Part shown: positions 7,644 through 13,789 of the stretch, piece by piece
Layout: each line of letters opens with the position of its first letter
Numbering within the stretch: position 1 is the first letter of the stretch
Assembly: GCA_937901455.1 (NCBI GenBank)
Contig: CALDIA010000173.1
Coordinates: 1 to 14,742, forward strand
Reading direction: 5' to 3'
Source: an uncultured Bacteroidales bacterium
GTDB taxonomy: Bacteria; Bacteroidota; Bacteroidia; Bacteroidales; WCHB1-69
Length of the DNA: 14,742 nt
Notes under the pieces: model-generated
Told to the model about the DNA's origin: nothing
Databases searched by the model: none
The model's input: only the letters and a program-made list of their open reading frames with translations
Translations under genes and position numbers: made by a program

Positions 7644-7665
7644 CTTCAACCATGAAAACAAAATA

Positions 7666-7821
7666 TTACTTTTTAGCCAAAAAGTCTTTTACAGTGGAGG
7701 AGTCAATAACAGCTTCTTTGAATGTATAGGCTCCAGTTTTTGGTGAACGCTCCATTCTCACTACGCGAGTGTAAGTTACGCCACCTTCTCTTTTCAATGT
7801 TGCAACTACTTTCTTTGCCAT
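7666..7821 (-). CDS. DUF4295 family small basic protein
   Basis: A 51-residue gene begins with ATG at 7821-7819 and ends with TAA at 7668-7666. It begins MAKKVVATLKREGGVTYTRV and ends VKDFLAKK. This matches the Bacteroidetes-specific DUF4295 family, small lysine-rich proteins almost always encoded directly after rpmG; its placement suggests a ribosome-associated role, but none is established to my knowledge. It starts 15 bases after the rpmG stop and is followed by a strong terminator. The call rests on sequence recall plus the conserved position. Confidence 0.88.
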   Translation of the reverse strand: MAKKVVATLKREGGVTYTRVVRMERSPKTGAYTFKEAVIDSSTVKDFLAKK

Positions 7822-7836
7822 CTTTAATCGATTTTA

Positions 7837-8025
7837 TTATTTAACTTCTTTGTGAATGGTCATACGTTTGAGATAAGGGTTGTATTTCTTCAACTCTAAT
7901 CTGTCAGGGGTGTTCTTTCTGTTCTTTGTGGTTATATAACGAGACATTCCAGGAACCCCACTTGCTTTCTGTTCCGTGCACTCAAGAATGACTTGTTGAC
8001 GTGCTTCTTTAGTTTTCTTTGCCAT
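7837..8025 (-). CDS. rpmG: 50S ribosomal protein L33
   Basis: A 62-residue L33, a small protein near the E site of the large ribosomal subunit. The segments RQQVILECTEQKASG, SRYITTKNRKNTPDRLELKKYNPYLK and the end MTIHKEVK are typical. Only one cysteine is left (ECTEQ) and the usual CPYC is NPYL, so this is the zinc-independent (C-minus) form. The sequence before the ATG contains GAAGAGGA, a rare visible purine-rich ribosome site in this window. A -7 box lies upstream. In most Bacteroidetes I know, rpmB (L28) precedes it; here the upstream gene is obgE. Confidence 0.95.
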   Translation of the reverse strand: MAKKTKEARQQVILECTEQKASGVPGMSRYITTKNRKNTPDRLELKKYNPYLKRMTIHKEVK

Positions 8026-8051
8026 AGTTTTTCCTCTTCAATTTTACGCGG

Positions 8052-8059
8052 CAAAAATA
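8052..8059 (-). promoter_or_regulatory. -7 promoter box for rpmG
   Basis: The minus strand reads TATTTTTG, a perfect TANNTTTG match, about 26 bases before the rpmG ATG. No convincing TTTG -33 element is visible. The rest of the 131-base gap between obgE and rpmG is very AT-rich; it holds no gene and no recognisable terminator. Confidence 0.55.
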
Positions 8060-8156
8060 CAATTTTTTTTGATATGAATTGTTATTGCCCTATTTTTTTT
8101 CTATAGATTGATAATTTGTTGTATTTTTTTGATACTTAGTATGATATAATAAATAG

Positions 8157-9170
8157 CTATTGGTTAAGCATTTCCCAAAGTCGGTCTTTGAGCTCCGTTA
8201 GATGGTAGTTTGTGAGCGCTGACAATGTAATTATGGGCCAATCTCCGGGGAGCTTCCCCACGATTTTGCGGATCTCTTCTTCCGGTGCCAAGTCGCACTT
8301 GGTGATGGCAATCAGGAACTCTTTGTCTAACAGTTCGGCGTTGTATTGATGCAATTCGTTTTGCAGAATGCCGAACTCATGTTGTATTTCCGTCGCTGTT
8401 TTGATGCCCTCTTCAGAAGCGATGGGAATCAAGTACAGCAATGCGGCGTTGCGTTCGATATGTCGCAGGAAGCGTAAGCCGATACCTTTGCCCTCGGAGG
8501 CTCCTTCAATGATGCCGGGAATGTCGGCAATTACGAACGACTGGTAATCGCGGTAAGCCACCATACCAAGATTTGGCTTGAGGGTGGTGAACGGATAGTC
8601 GGCAATTTTGGGACGTGCGTTAGAAATTTGGCTGATGAGTGTGGACTTTCCTGCATTGGGGAAGCCTACCAGCCCGATGTCGGCCAGCACTTTCAATTCC
8701 AAGGTGATCCAGCCTTCGGTGCCAAGCTCTCCCGGTTGGGCGAAACGGGGAGTCTGCATGGTGGCACTCTTGAAGTGCACATTGCCCAAGCCACCACGGC
8801 CCCCGCGCATTACAATCAACTCCTCGCCATCTTCCAATACCTCACCGACCACTTCCCCTGTGTCAGCCATTTTGACAATTGTGCCCAAGGGCACTTCCAT
8901 GTATGCGTTGGCACCATTTTTCCCAAAACACTGGTTCTTATGCCCATTTTCTCCATTCTCGGCAAAAACATGCTTGGTGTAACGCAGGTGTAACAGCGTC
9001 CAAAGGTTGCGGTTGCCACGAACAATGACGCTGCCACCTTTGCCGCCGTCACCGCCGTCAGGACCCGCCTTGGGGTTCCTCGCCGTGCGCGCCAAATGAG
9101 CCGAGCCGCTTCCGCCATTGCCGGAACGACCGAATATCTTTACTAAATCGATAAACTGCTCTTCTGCCAT
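8157..9170 (-). CDS. obgE: GTPase Obg
   Basis: Obg is an essential GTPase that binds the large ribosomal subunit and helps its maturation and the stress response. The 337 residues comprise the glycine-rich Obg fold (1 to about 158, with GPDGGDGGKGGSVIVRG, GGRGGLGN and PRFAQPGE) and the G domain: GFPNAGKST (169-177), the DIPGIIEGAS switch II segment, and ITKCD as the guanine-specificity motif. There is no C-terminal OCT domain. I start it at ATG 9170-9168 (MAEEQFIDLVKIF), the family start; a longer in-frame reading from 9236 would begin inside or before the hairpin after rpsJ. One oddity is that the conserved basic loop near residues 27-32, which usually looks like RREKYxP, here reads ARTARNP without a length change. 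Confidence 0.96.
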   Translation of the reverse strand: MAEEQFIDLVKIFGRSGNGGSGSAHLARTARNPKAGPDGGDGGKGGSVIVRGNRNLWTLLHLRYTKHVFAENGENGHKNQCFGKNGANAYMEVPLGTIVKMADTGEVVGEVLEDGEELIVMRGGRGGLGNVHFKSATMQTPRFAQPGELGTEGWITLELKVLADIGLVGFPNAGKSTLISQISNARPKIADYPFTTLKPNLGMVAYRDYQSFVIADIPGIIEGASEGKGIGLRFLRHIERNAALLYLIPIASEEGIKTATEIQHEFGILQNELHQYNAELLDKEFLIAITKCDLAPEEEIRKIVGKLPGDWPIITLSALTNYHLTELKDRLWEMLNQ

Positions 9171-9180
9171 CGTTTTATCA

Positions 9181-9228
9181 TAAGACAAAACAAAAGCACT
9201 TACACATGCAGTAAGTGCCTTCGTCTTA
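9181..9228 (-). terminator. Two-part hairpin after rpsJ, probable terminator of the str operon
   Basis: On the minus strand an inner perfect stem GCACTTAC/GTAAGTGC (9218-9211 with 9203-9196, seven-base loop) sits inside an outer ten-pair stem, TAAGACGAAG with TTTTGTCTTA (three pairs are wobble or weak, with a five-base bulge on the 3' side). The inner stem is followed by TTTTGTTTTG, so it can act as an intrinsic terminator. It fills the space between the rpsJ stop and the obgE ATG, ending 10 bases before that ATG. It could therefore also control obgE translation by read-through transcripts. Confidence 0.7.
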
Positions 9229-9271
9229 TACGTCATAACATGACCTTGCGGTCAATGTTACGAAGCCTACA

Positions 9272-9586
9272 TCATACTTTGATCTCTACATCCACACCAC
9301 TCGGAAGCTCTAACTTCATCAGAGCGTCGATAGTCTTGGTAGTAGTGCCGTAAATATCCAAAATTCTCTTGTATGTAGAAAGTTGGAACTGCTCTCTGGA
9401 TTTCTTGTTGACGAATGTGGAGCGGTTTACGGTGAAAATCTTGGTGTGCGTTGGCAATGGAATAGGGCCAACCAAAACGACCTTGTCGTCTTTTACACCC
9501 TCTACGGTTTTTACGATCTTCTCAGCAGATTTATCTACCAATGTATGATCGAAGGATTTCAATTTAATTCTAATTCTGTGACTCAT
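9272..9586 (-). CDS. rpsJ: 30S ribosomal protein S10
   Basis: A 104-residue S10, a small-subunit head protein that also links ribosomes to NusG in antitermination. The segments RIRIKLKSFDHTLVDKSAEK, GPIPLPTHTKIFTVNRSTFV and KKSREQF are diagnostic, and ALMKLELPSGVDVEIKV is the Bacteroidales-type end. It is about three residues longer than the Bacteroides form I remember, because of VEGVKDDKVVLVG in the first loop. It begins 38 bases after fusA. It is the last gene before a hairpin terminator: rplC, the normal next gene of the S10 operon, does not follow. Confidence 0.97.
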   Translation of the reverse strand: MSHRIRIKLKSFDHTLVDKSAEKIVKTVEGVKDDKVVLVGPIPLPTHTKIFTVNRSTFVNKKSREQFQLSTYKRILDIYGTTTKTIDALMKLELPSGVDVEIKV

Positions 9587-9624
9587 ATTTGTTTATTATT
9601 ACGTAATATAAAAAAAATCTTTTT

Positions 9625-11718
9625 CTACAATAAAAACCTGCCTTCGTTTACGATGTATTCCTTGATGTCTGCTGGCACTTCCGCATAGGTGAGGAACTCC
9701 ATGCTATATGATGCGCGGCCAGAGGAGATGGAACGCAAAGTGGTGACATATCCGAACATTTCTGCCAAAGGCACTCTGGCCTTGATAATCTGGAAGCCCA
9801 CCTTGGCATCTATGCTCTCCAATATGGAACGGCGGCGGTTCAGATCGCCTGTGACATTGCCGATGTACTCGTCGGGTGTGCTGATCTCCACTTTCATGAT
9901 GGGTTCTAAAATCCGAGTCTCCGTCTCGCGGATGGCATCTCTGAAGCCGATTTTAGCGCAAACCTCAAACGACATGGCATCGGAATCTACCGGATGGCTC
10001 TCACCATCCAAAACGGTAACAGTCATGCGTTCTACAGGGAAACCCCACTTGCCGTTTGACATAGCCAACCGGAATCCCTTTTCCACACCAGGCATATACT
10101 CCTTGGGAATGGCACCATTTAAGACTTTGTTGATAAACTGCAGTCCACGCACCTCCTCATCCGCAGGGGCAATTTCAAACTCTATCTTAGCGTAAGATCC
10201 CTTGCCACCCGTCTGGCGTTTATAGGTGGAGGTGTAGTGCAATGGCGCAGACAAGGCTTCCTTATAGGTGACGCGCGGCTTGCCGTGGTTGCACTCAATG
10301 CTGAACTCTCTCTTCAGACGGTCCAGCAAAATCTCCAAGTGTAGTTCACCCATACCACTGATCAACAACTGGCCGGTCTCCTCGCTATGTGTTACCACAA
10401 AGGTCGGATCTTCGTCTGCCAGCTTGCCCAAAGCCAACAATAGCTTTTCTTCGTCATCTTTGGTCTTCGGTTCGATGGCAATCTGTATCACAGGCTCCGG
10501 GAAGACAATGTTCTCCAAGAGAATGGGGTGTTTGTCATCAGTCAGGCTGTCGCCAGTATGGATTTCCTTCATGCCCACTAAAGCGGCAATGTTGCCGGCA
10601 GTGACGCTTTCTAATGGTTGTTGCTTGTTGGAATGCATCTGCAGGATTTTGGCTGCACGCTCCCGTTTGCCCGTGGAGGCATTGAAAACCGTGTCGCCAG
10701 CCTTCAACTCACCGGAATAGACTTTGATAAACGTAAGTTTGCCGACATAGGGGTCGGTGGCAATCTTGAAAGCCAACGCTGCGAAGGGCTCTCCAACGTC
10801 CATCTTGCGGGTCTCCTCTGCCTCATTGCGAGGATTGATGCCGGTAATGTCTGGCATGTCCGTGGGGGCGGGGAGATACATGACAATGGCATCTAATAGC
10901 TTTTGAACGCCTTTGTTCTTGAAAGATGAACCACAAAATACCGGTTCGATTTCCCGTGCGATGGTAGCCTTGCGCACAGCTTGGATAATTTCGTCCTCGC
11001 TGATGCTCTCGGCATCTTCAAAGTATTGCTCCATGAAAGACTCATCCAATTCTGAAAGGGTTTCTAACAGGTTGGTGCGGTACGTTTGAACATCCTCTGT
11101 CATGTCGGCAGGAATTTCCACCTCTTCATATGTGGCACCCAATGTGTCTTCTTCCCATTGATAGGCTTTCATGGTGATGAGGTCCACCACACCGGTGAAG
11201 TCGTTTTCTGCACCTATGGGTAACTGCAGGGGGAGAGGGTGTGCGTGAAGGCGTTCCTTGATCTGTTTGACGACAGCAAAGAAGTTGGCGCCGGCACGGT
11301 CCATTTTGTTGACGTAGCAGATTCTGGCTACGTTATACTTGTTGGCTTGGTGCCACACTGTCTCTGACTGTGCTTCCACACCGCCTACCGCACAGAAGAT
11401 GGCGACAGCGCCATCCAGGATGCGGAGCGATCGTTCCACTTCCACGGTGAAGTCTACGTGCCCTGGAGTGTCAATGATGTTAATCTTGTACTCCTTCTGT
11501 CTGTGGCTCCAAAATACGGTGGTGGCAGCACTTGTGATGGTGATGCCGCGCTCTTGTTCCTGAACCATCCAGTCCATTGTGGCCGTACCCTCGTCCACTT
11601 CACCAATTTTGTAGTTCTTGCCCGTATAATAGAGAATACGCTCCGTCGTCGTCGTTTTACCGGCGTCGATGTGAGCCATTATCCCAATGTTGCGTATATG
11701 CTCTAACTCCTGTGACAT
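9625..11718 (-). CDS. fusA: Elongation factor G
   Basis: EF-G drives translocation of tRNA and mRNA on the ribosome and, with RRF, ribosome recycling. The 697 residues are of full length. The GTPase motifs are AHIDAGKT (15-22), RGITITSAA (switch I), DTPGHVDF (83-90) and NKMD (137-140). Domain II shows FKIATDPYVGKLTF. Domain III shows SGMGELHLEILLDRLKREF. Domain IV shows HPVDSDAMSFE, and domain V shows EPIMKVEISTP and PLAEMFGYVTTLRS. It lies between rpsG (52-base gap) and rpsJ (38-base gap) in the str operon. The sequence differs noticeably from the Bacteroides thetaiotaomicron str-operon EF-G I remember, especially in domains III-V. Confidence 0.97.
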   Translation of the reverse strand: MSQELEHIRNIGIMAHIDAGKTTTTERILYYTGKNYKIGEVDEGTATMDWMVQEQERGITITSAATTVFWSHRQKEYKINIIDTPGHVDFTVEVERSLRILDGAVAIFCAVGGVEAQSETVWHQANKYNVARICYVNKMDRAGANFFAVVKQIKERLHAHPLPLQLPIGAENDFTGVVDLITMKAYQWEEDTLGATYEEVEIPADMTEDVQTYRTNLLETLSELDESFMEQYFEDAESISEDEIIQAVRKATIAREIEPVFCGSSFKNKGVQKLLDAIVMYLPAPTDMPDITGINPRNEAEETRKMDVGEPFAALAFKIATDPYVGKLTFIKVYSGELKAGDTVFNASTGKRERAAKILQMHSNKQQPLESVTAGNIAALVGMKEIHTGDSLTDDKHPILLENIVFPEPVIQIAIEPKTKDDEEKLLLALGKLADEDPTFVVTHSEETGQLLISGMGELHLEILLDRLKREFSIECNHGKPRVTYKEALSAPLHYTSTYKRQTGGKGSYAKIEFEIAPADEEVRGLQFINKVLNGAIPKEYMPGVEKGFRLAMSNGKWGFPVERMTVTVLDGESHPVDSDAMSFEVCAKIGFRDAIRETETRILEPIMKVEISTPDEYIGNVTGDLNRRRSILESIDAKVGFQIIKARVPLAEMFGYVTTLRSISSGRASYSMEFLTYAEVPADIKEYIVNEGRFLL

Positions 11719-11770
11719 ATCGTATTCCCTATTGCGTTACGGTCGTAATAGAAAGCAGCTTGGCAATTAA

Positions 11771-12238
11771 CTACATGCGCATATGAGCGAATGCCTTGTT
11801 GGCCTCTGCCATTCTGTGGATTTCCTCTTTCTTCTTGAAAGCGGCACCCTCACTCTTGTAGGCAGCCATAATTTCTTGTGCCAACTTGTCGGCCATCGTC
11901 TGCTCATGACGCTTGCGGGCGAATGATATTAAGTTCTTCATACCTACTGATTGCTTTCTGCCCGGCTTGATTTCCTCAGGGACAGGAAGCGTTGTGCCAC
12001 CAACTCGCTTGCTCTTCACCTCAACACTGGGAGTTACATTCTCCAAGGCTTTTTTCCAAACCTCCAAACCGTTCTCCTTAGTCTTCTCTTCTACGATGTC
12101 GATGGCTTTGTAGAAAATCTCGAATGCGAGATTCTTCTTTCCCTTCAACATAATGTTGTTCACGAATTTGGTTACCAATTCGTCGTTAAATTTTGGATCC
12201 GGAAGAATGATCCTTTTCTTTGCATGTGAATTTCTCAT
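11771..12238 (-). CDS. rpsG: 30S ribosomal protein S7
   Basis: A 155-residue S7, the primary 16S rRNA binder that nucleates the small-subunit head. Recognisable parts are KKRIILPDPKFND, KFVNNIMLKGKKN, NVTPSVEVKSKRVGGTT, RKQSVGMKNLISFARKR and the end HRMAEANKAFAHMRM. It sits between rpsL (77-base gap) and fusA, the universal str operon order. In many bacteria S7 represses its own operon by binding the rpsL-rpsG spacer; I do not see a conclusive target there. Confidence 0.97.
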   Translation of the reverse strand: MRNSHAKKRIILPDPKFNDELVTKFVNNIMLKGKKNLAFEIFYKAIDIVEEKTKENGLEVWKKALENVTPSVEVKSKRVGGTTLPVPEEIKPGRKQSVGMKNLISFARKRHEQTMADKLAQEIMAAYKSEGAAFKKKEEIHRMAEANKAFAHMRM

Positions 12239-12315
12239 AACTTTGTATCTTCAATAATGATTATTTACTCTTGAATCACCAATCACGGCGTTCAATTTAC
12301 TGACTTCGGTGCCTA

Positions 12316-12696
12316 TTATTTGGCAGCTTTGGGTCTCTTGGCACCATATTTGGAACGACCCTGGTGACGACCATCCACACCGGCGGAGTCCAATGCCCCA
12401 CGAACAATGTGATATCTTACACCTGGAAGGTCTTTAACACGACCTCCACGTACCAACACGATAGAGTGCTCCTGCAAGTTGTGGCCTTCGCCCGGAATGT
12501 AGGCGTTCACCTCTTTTCCGTTGGTCATTCTTACTCTCGCAACCTTACGCATGGCTGAGTTAGGTTTCTTAGGGGTTGTTGTGTAAACCCTCAAACATAC
12601 ACCGCGACGCTGCGGACAGGCATCCAATGCCTTGGACTTACTTTGTGAAGTAAGCTTCTTTCTTCCTTTTCTTACTAATTGTTGAATAGTAGGCAT
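12316..12696 (-). CDS. rpsL: 30S ribosomal protein S12
   Basis: A 126-residue S12, a decoding-centre protein. It starts MPTIQQLVRKGRKK and contains CPQRRGVCLRVYTTTPKKPN and GGRVKDLPGVRYHIVRGALD, ending in a lysine-rich tail (GAKRPKAAK). The two lysines whose change usually gives streptomycin resistance (in TPKKPNSA and GRVKDLPG) are both unaltered, so the sequence predicts a streptomycin-sensitive ribosome. It is the first gene of the str operon and has a promoter box and a structured-looking leader upstream. Confidence 0.98.
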   Translation of the reverse strand: MPTIQQLVRKGRKKLTSQSKSKALDACPQRRGVCLRVYTTTPKKPNSAMRKVARVRMTNGKEVNAYIPGEGHNLQEHSIVLVRGGRVKDLPGVRYHIVRGALDSAGVDGRHQGRSKYGAKRPKAAK

Positions 12697-12701
12697 ACAA
12701 T

Positions 12702-12753
12702 TTTAACTTTGTTAAACTTTTAATTTAGATTGAATTAAACCCAATTTTTTGGG
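12702..12753 (-). promoter_or_regulatory. Leader of rpsL with three consecutive inverted repeats
   Basis: Reading the minus strand towards the ATG, the leader consists almost entirely of three inverted repeats in a row. They are CCCAA-AAAA-TTGGG (12753-12740), TTTAATT-CAATCTA-AATTAAA (12739-12719) and TTTAAC-AAA-GTTAAA (12707-12702 paired with 12716-12711). They are separated by zero and two bases and end five bases before the start codon. The stems are AT-rich, so chance pairing is possible; a role in regulating the str operon is inferred. Confidence 0.35.
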
Positions 12754-12757
12754 CCTG

Positions 12758-12765
12758 CAAAAATA
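12758..12765 (-). promoter_or_regulatory. -7 promoter box for the str operon
   Basis: The minus strand reads TATTTTTG, a perfect TANNTTTG match, 61 bases before the rpsL ATG, predicting a leader of about 55 bases. The upstream region is A-rich with no clear TTTG at the -33 spacing. Confidence 0.55.
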
Positions 12766-12871
12766 CATTTTTTTTTGTTTTACATTTATGCCGGCCTCTT
12801 TTTTTTTCAACAAGAGGAAAAACGGCTCTATTAGTTCATTTCCACAGTCTTACAACTTCGACATTCTCCAT

Positions 12872-12897
12872 AAAAAAAGGTGACCGAAAGGTCACCT
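12872..12897 (-). terminator. Intrinsic terminator of the sigma factor operon
   Basis: On the minus strand AGGTGACC pairs perfectly with GGTCACCT around a four-base TTTC loop, followed by seven T. It begins eight bases after the stop of the Spy-like gene and separates that operon from the rpsL promoter. Confidence 0.93.
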
Positions 12898-12905
12898 CTG
12901 TCGCA

Positions 12906-13427
12906 TTATCTGCGCGATTTGCTCTGCGCAGGGGACGATTGAAGGTCCTTTGCGGCTGGCTTTGGAGTCGCAGCTTTACTCTTCATGGAAACCATGTGCC
13001 GTTTGTATTGCTCATCAACGGAGTAAAAGTCAAACAGATGCCGCGGAGTGAGTATCCCTTTTATCTTTTTATAAAAATTACTCTCTAAAGTGTTCAGCTT
13101 CTTCTTGAGTTCCATCTTCTGGTCCATCATATAGGTGAGCTGGTCAGAGGAGACACTCTCAATGCTCTCTTTGTTGCGCGGATCATATTTGATCTTCTTG
13201 CTGTCCAGGTTTTTCTTGAATGTCTCGTGGTAACTCATCTCTGTCCGCAGAAAGTTCTCGTATTCTGTCCAGAATGTTTTGGCTTCTGTGGCGTTAAGTT
13301 TTAGGTGCTCTTGCATGTAAGTGATACGTGCTTGGATATTCTTTTCTGAATCTTCGCTGACGCTCTGTGCACTTACCGTCCACAAGGCACAAACTATGAT
13401 TGTGAGGCTTAAAATGATTTTTTTCAT
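12906..13427 (-). CDS. Spy/CpxP-like periplasmic protein
   Basis: A 173-residue exported protein. Residues 1-20 are a Sec signal peptide (MKKIILSLTIIVCALWTVSA, likely cut before Gln21). The mature part is highly charged and helical, with an LKLNATEAKTFWTEYENF segment near 42 and an LTPRHLFDFYSVDE segment near 126. These sit where Spy/CpxP-type proteins carry their two LTxxQ-like motifs, and coiled-coil-like heptads (MDQKMELKKKLNTLESNF) lie between them. Four His (41, 67, 130, 144) and several Met could bind metal, but no clear site is visible. The tail is Ala/Pro/Lys/Ser-rich. It is the last gene of the sigma factor operon, 12 bases after the membrane protein gene. Sensor or periplasmic chaperone is the inferred role. 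Confidence 0.65.
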   Translation of the reverse strand: MKKIILSLTIIVCALWTVSAQSVSEDSEKNIQARITYMQEHLKLNATEAKTFWTEYENFLRTEMSYHETFKKNLDSKKIKYDPRNKESIESVSSDQLTYMMDQKMELKKKLNTLESNFYKKIKGILTPRHLFDFYSVDEQYKRHMVSMKSKAATPKPAAKDLQSSPAQSKSRR

Positions 13428-13439
13428 ATTGTTCTTGTT

Positions 13440-13751
13440 TTAAAAGTTATAATAATCTATCTCTGTAATCTCAGCTGTGTAGTATTCTATGAGCTGCTCG
13501 TCTATGGAGTTGTCAGGGAGAGGGGTCTCTACCAACACGCCATTCTCCTTTGCCTTGTCTTGGCGGGTGGTGAAGAACAAGGTCGTGCTAAGTACGGCCA
13601 AGCAGACCGCTGCAATGGAAGTCATCCAGATGTTTCTCCTTTTGCGCTTCTCCTTGTGAATCATGTCCATGATGTTGTCAGTCAAATGTTCAAAGTAACC
13701 ATCTGGAATGTCATACCGCTCTTCCTTGCTGAGTTGTTCTATGTCAATCAT
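13440..13751 (-). CDS. Small single-pass membrane protein, candidate anti-sigma factor
   Basis: A 103-residue protein. About 40 residues come first, containing IPDGYFEHLTDNIMD, a motif I associate with Bacteroidetes proteins encoded after ECF sigma genes. A basic stretch follows (HKEKRKRRN), then one membrane segment (about 41-61, IWMTSIAAVCLAVLSTTLFF) and an acidic C-terminal part of about 40 residues (LIEYYTAEITEIDYYNF). The positive-inside rule puts the N-terminus in the cytoplasm and the C-terminus in the periplasm. It lacks the zinc-binding HxxxCxxC motif of common anti-sigma factors. Position between the sigma gene (38-base gap) and the Spy-like gene (12-base gap) makes a membrane-bound sigma inhibitor the leading guess; not proven. 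Confidence 0.6.
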   Translation of the reverse strand: MIDIEQLSKEERYDIPDGYFEHLTDNIMDMIHKEKRKRRNIWMTSIAAVCLAVLSTTLFFTTRQDKAKENGVLVETPLPDNSIDEQLIEYYTAEITEIDYYNF

Positions 13752-13789
13752 AATTTCCGAAAAAAAACAATTATATGACTATGCTATTT

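Noticed and set aside
7568..7660. Cobalamin riboswitch that would mark the propeller protein as BtuG
   Set aside because: The upstream region is a terminator plus a promoter box with a leader of about 14 bases, far too short for a riboswitch.
7569..7661. Longer start at 7661 for the beta-propeller protein
   Set aside because: It would begin before the terminator at 7643-7614, put 31 residues in front of a good signal peptide, and start upstream of the likely promoter.
8126..8146. ATACTTAGTAT near-palindrome downstream of obgE
   Set aside because: Eleven bases in very AT-rich DNA, with no neighbouring copy and no T-run, so neither operator nor terminator is supported.
8608..8993. Overlapping plus-strand open frames of about 120 residues opposite obgE
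   Set aside because: They mirror the glycine-rich Obg coding sequence, overlap each other in two frames, and have no recognisable features.
9171..9236. Longer Obg start at 9236 adding 22 residues
   Set aside because: The extra residues are encoded by the hairpin after rpsJ, do not resemble Obg, and the family start (MAEEQF...) lies exactly at 9170.
9689..10720. Two plus-strand open frames of 168 and 150 residues opposite fusA
   Set aside because: Low-complexity, Ser/Pro-rich shadow translations of the EF-G gene with no start context or promoter.
12793..12826. CCTCTT...AAGAGG inverted repeat between the sigma operon terminator and the rpsL promoter
   Set aside because: Six weak pairs around a homopolymer run with no T-tail in the right place; likely chance in AT-rich sequence.
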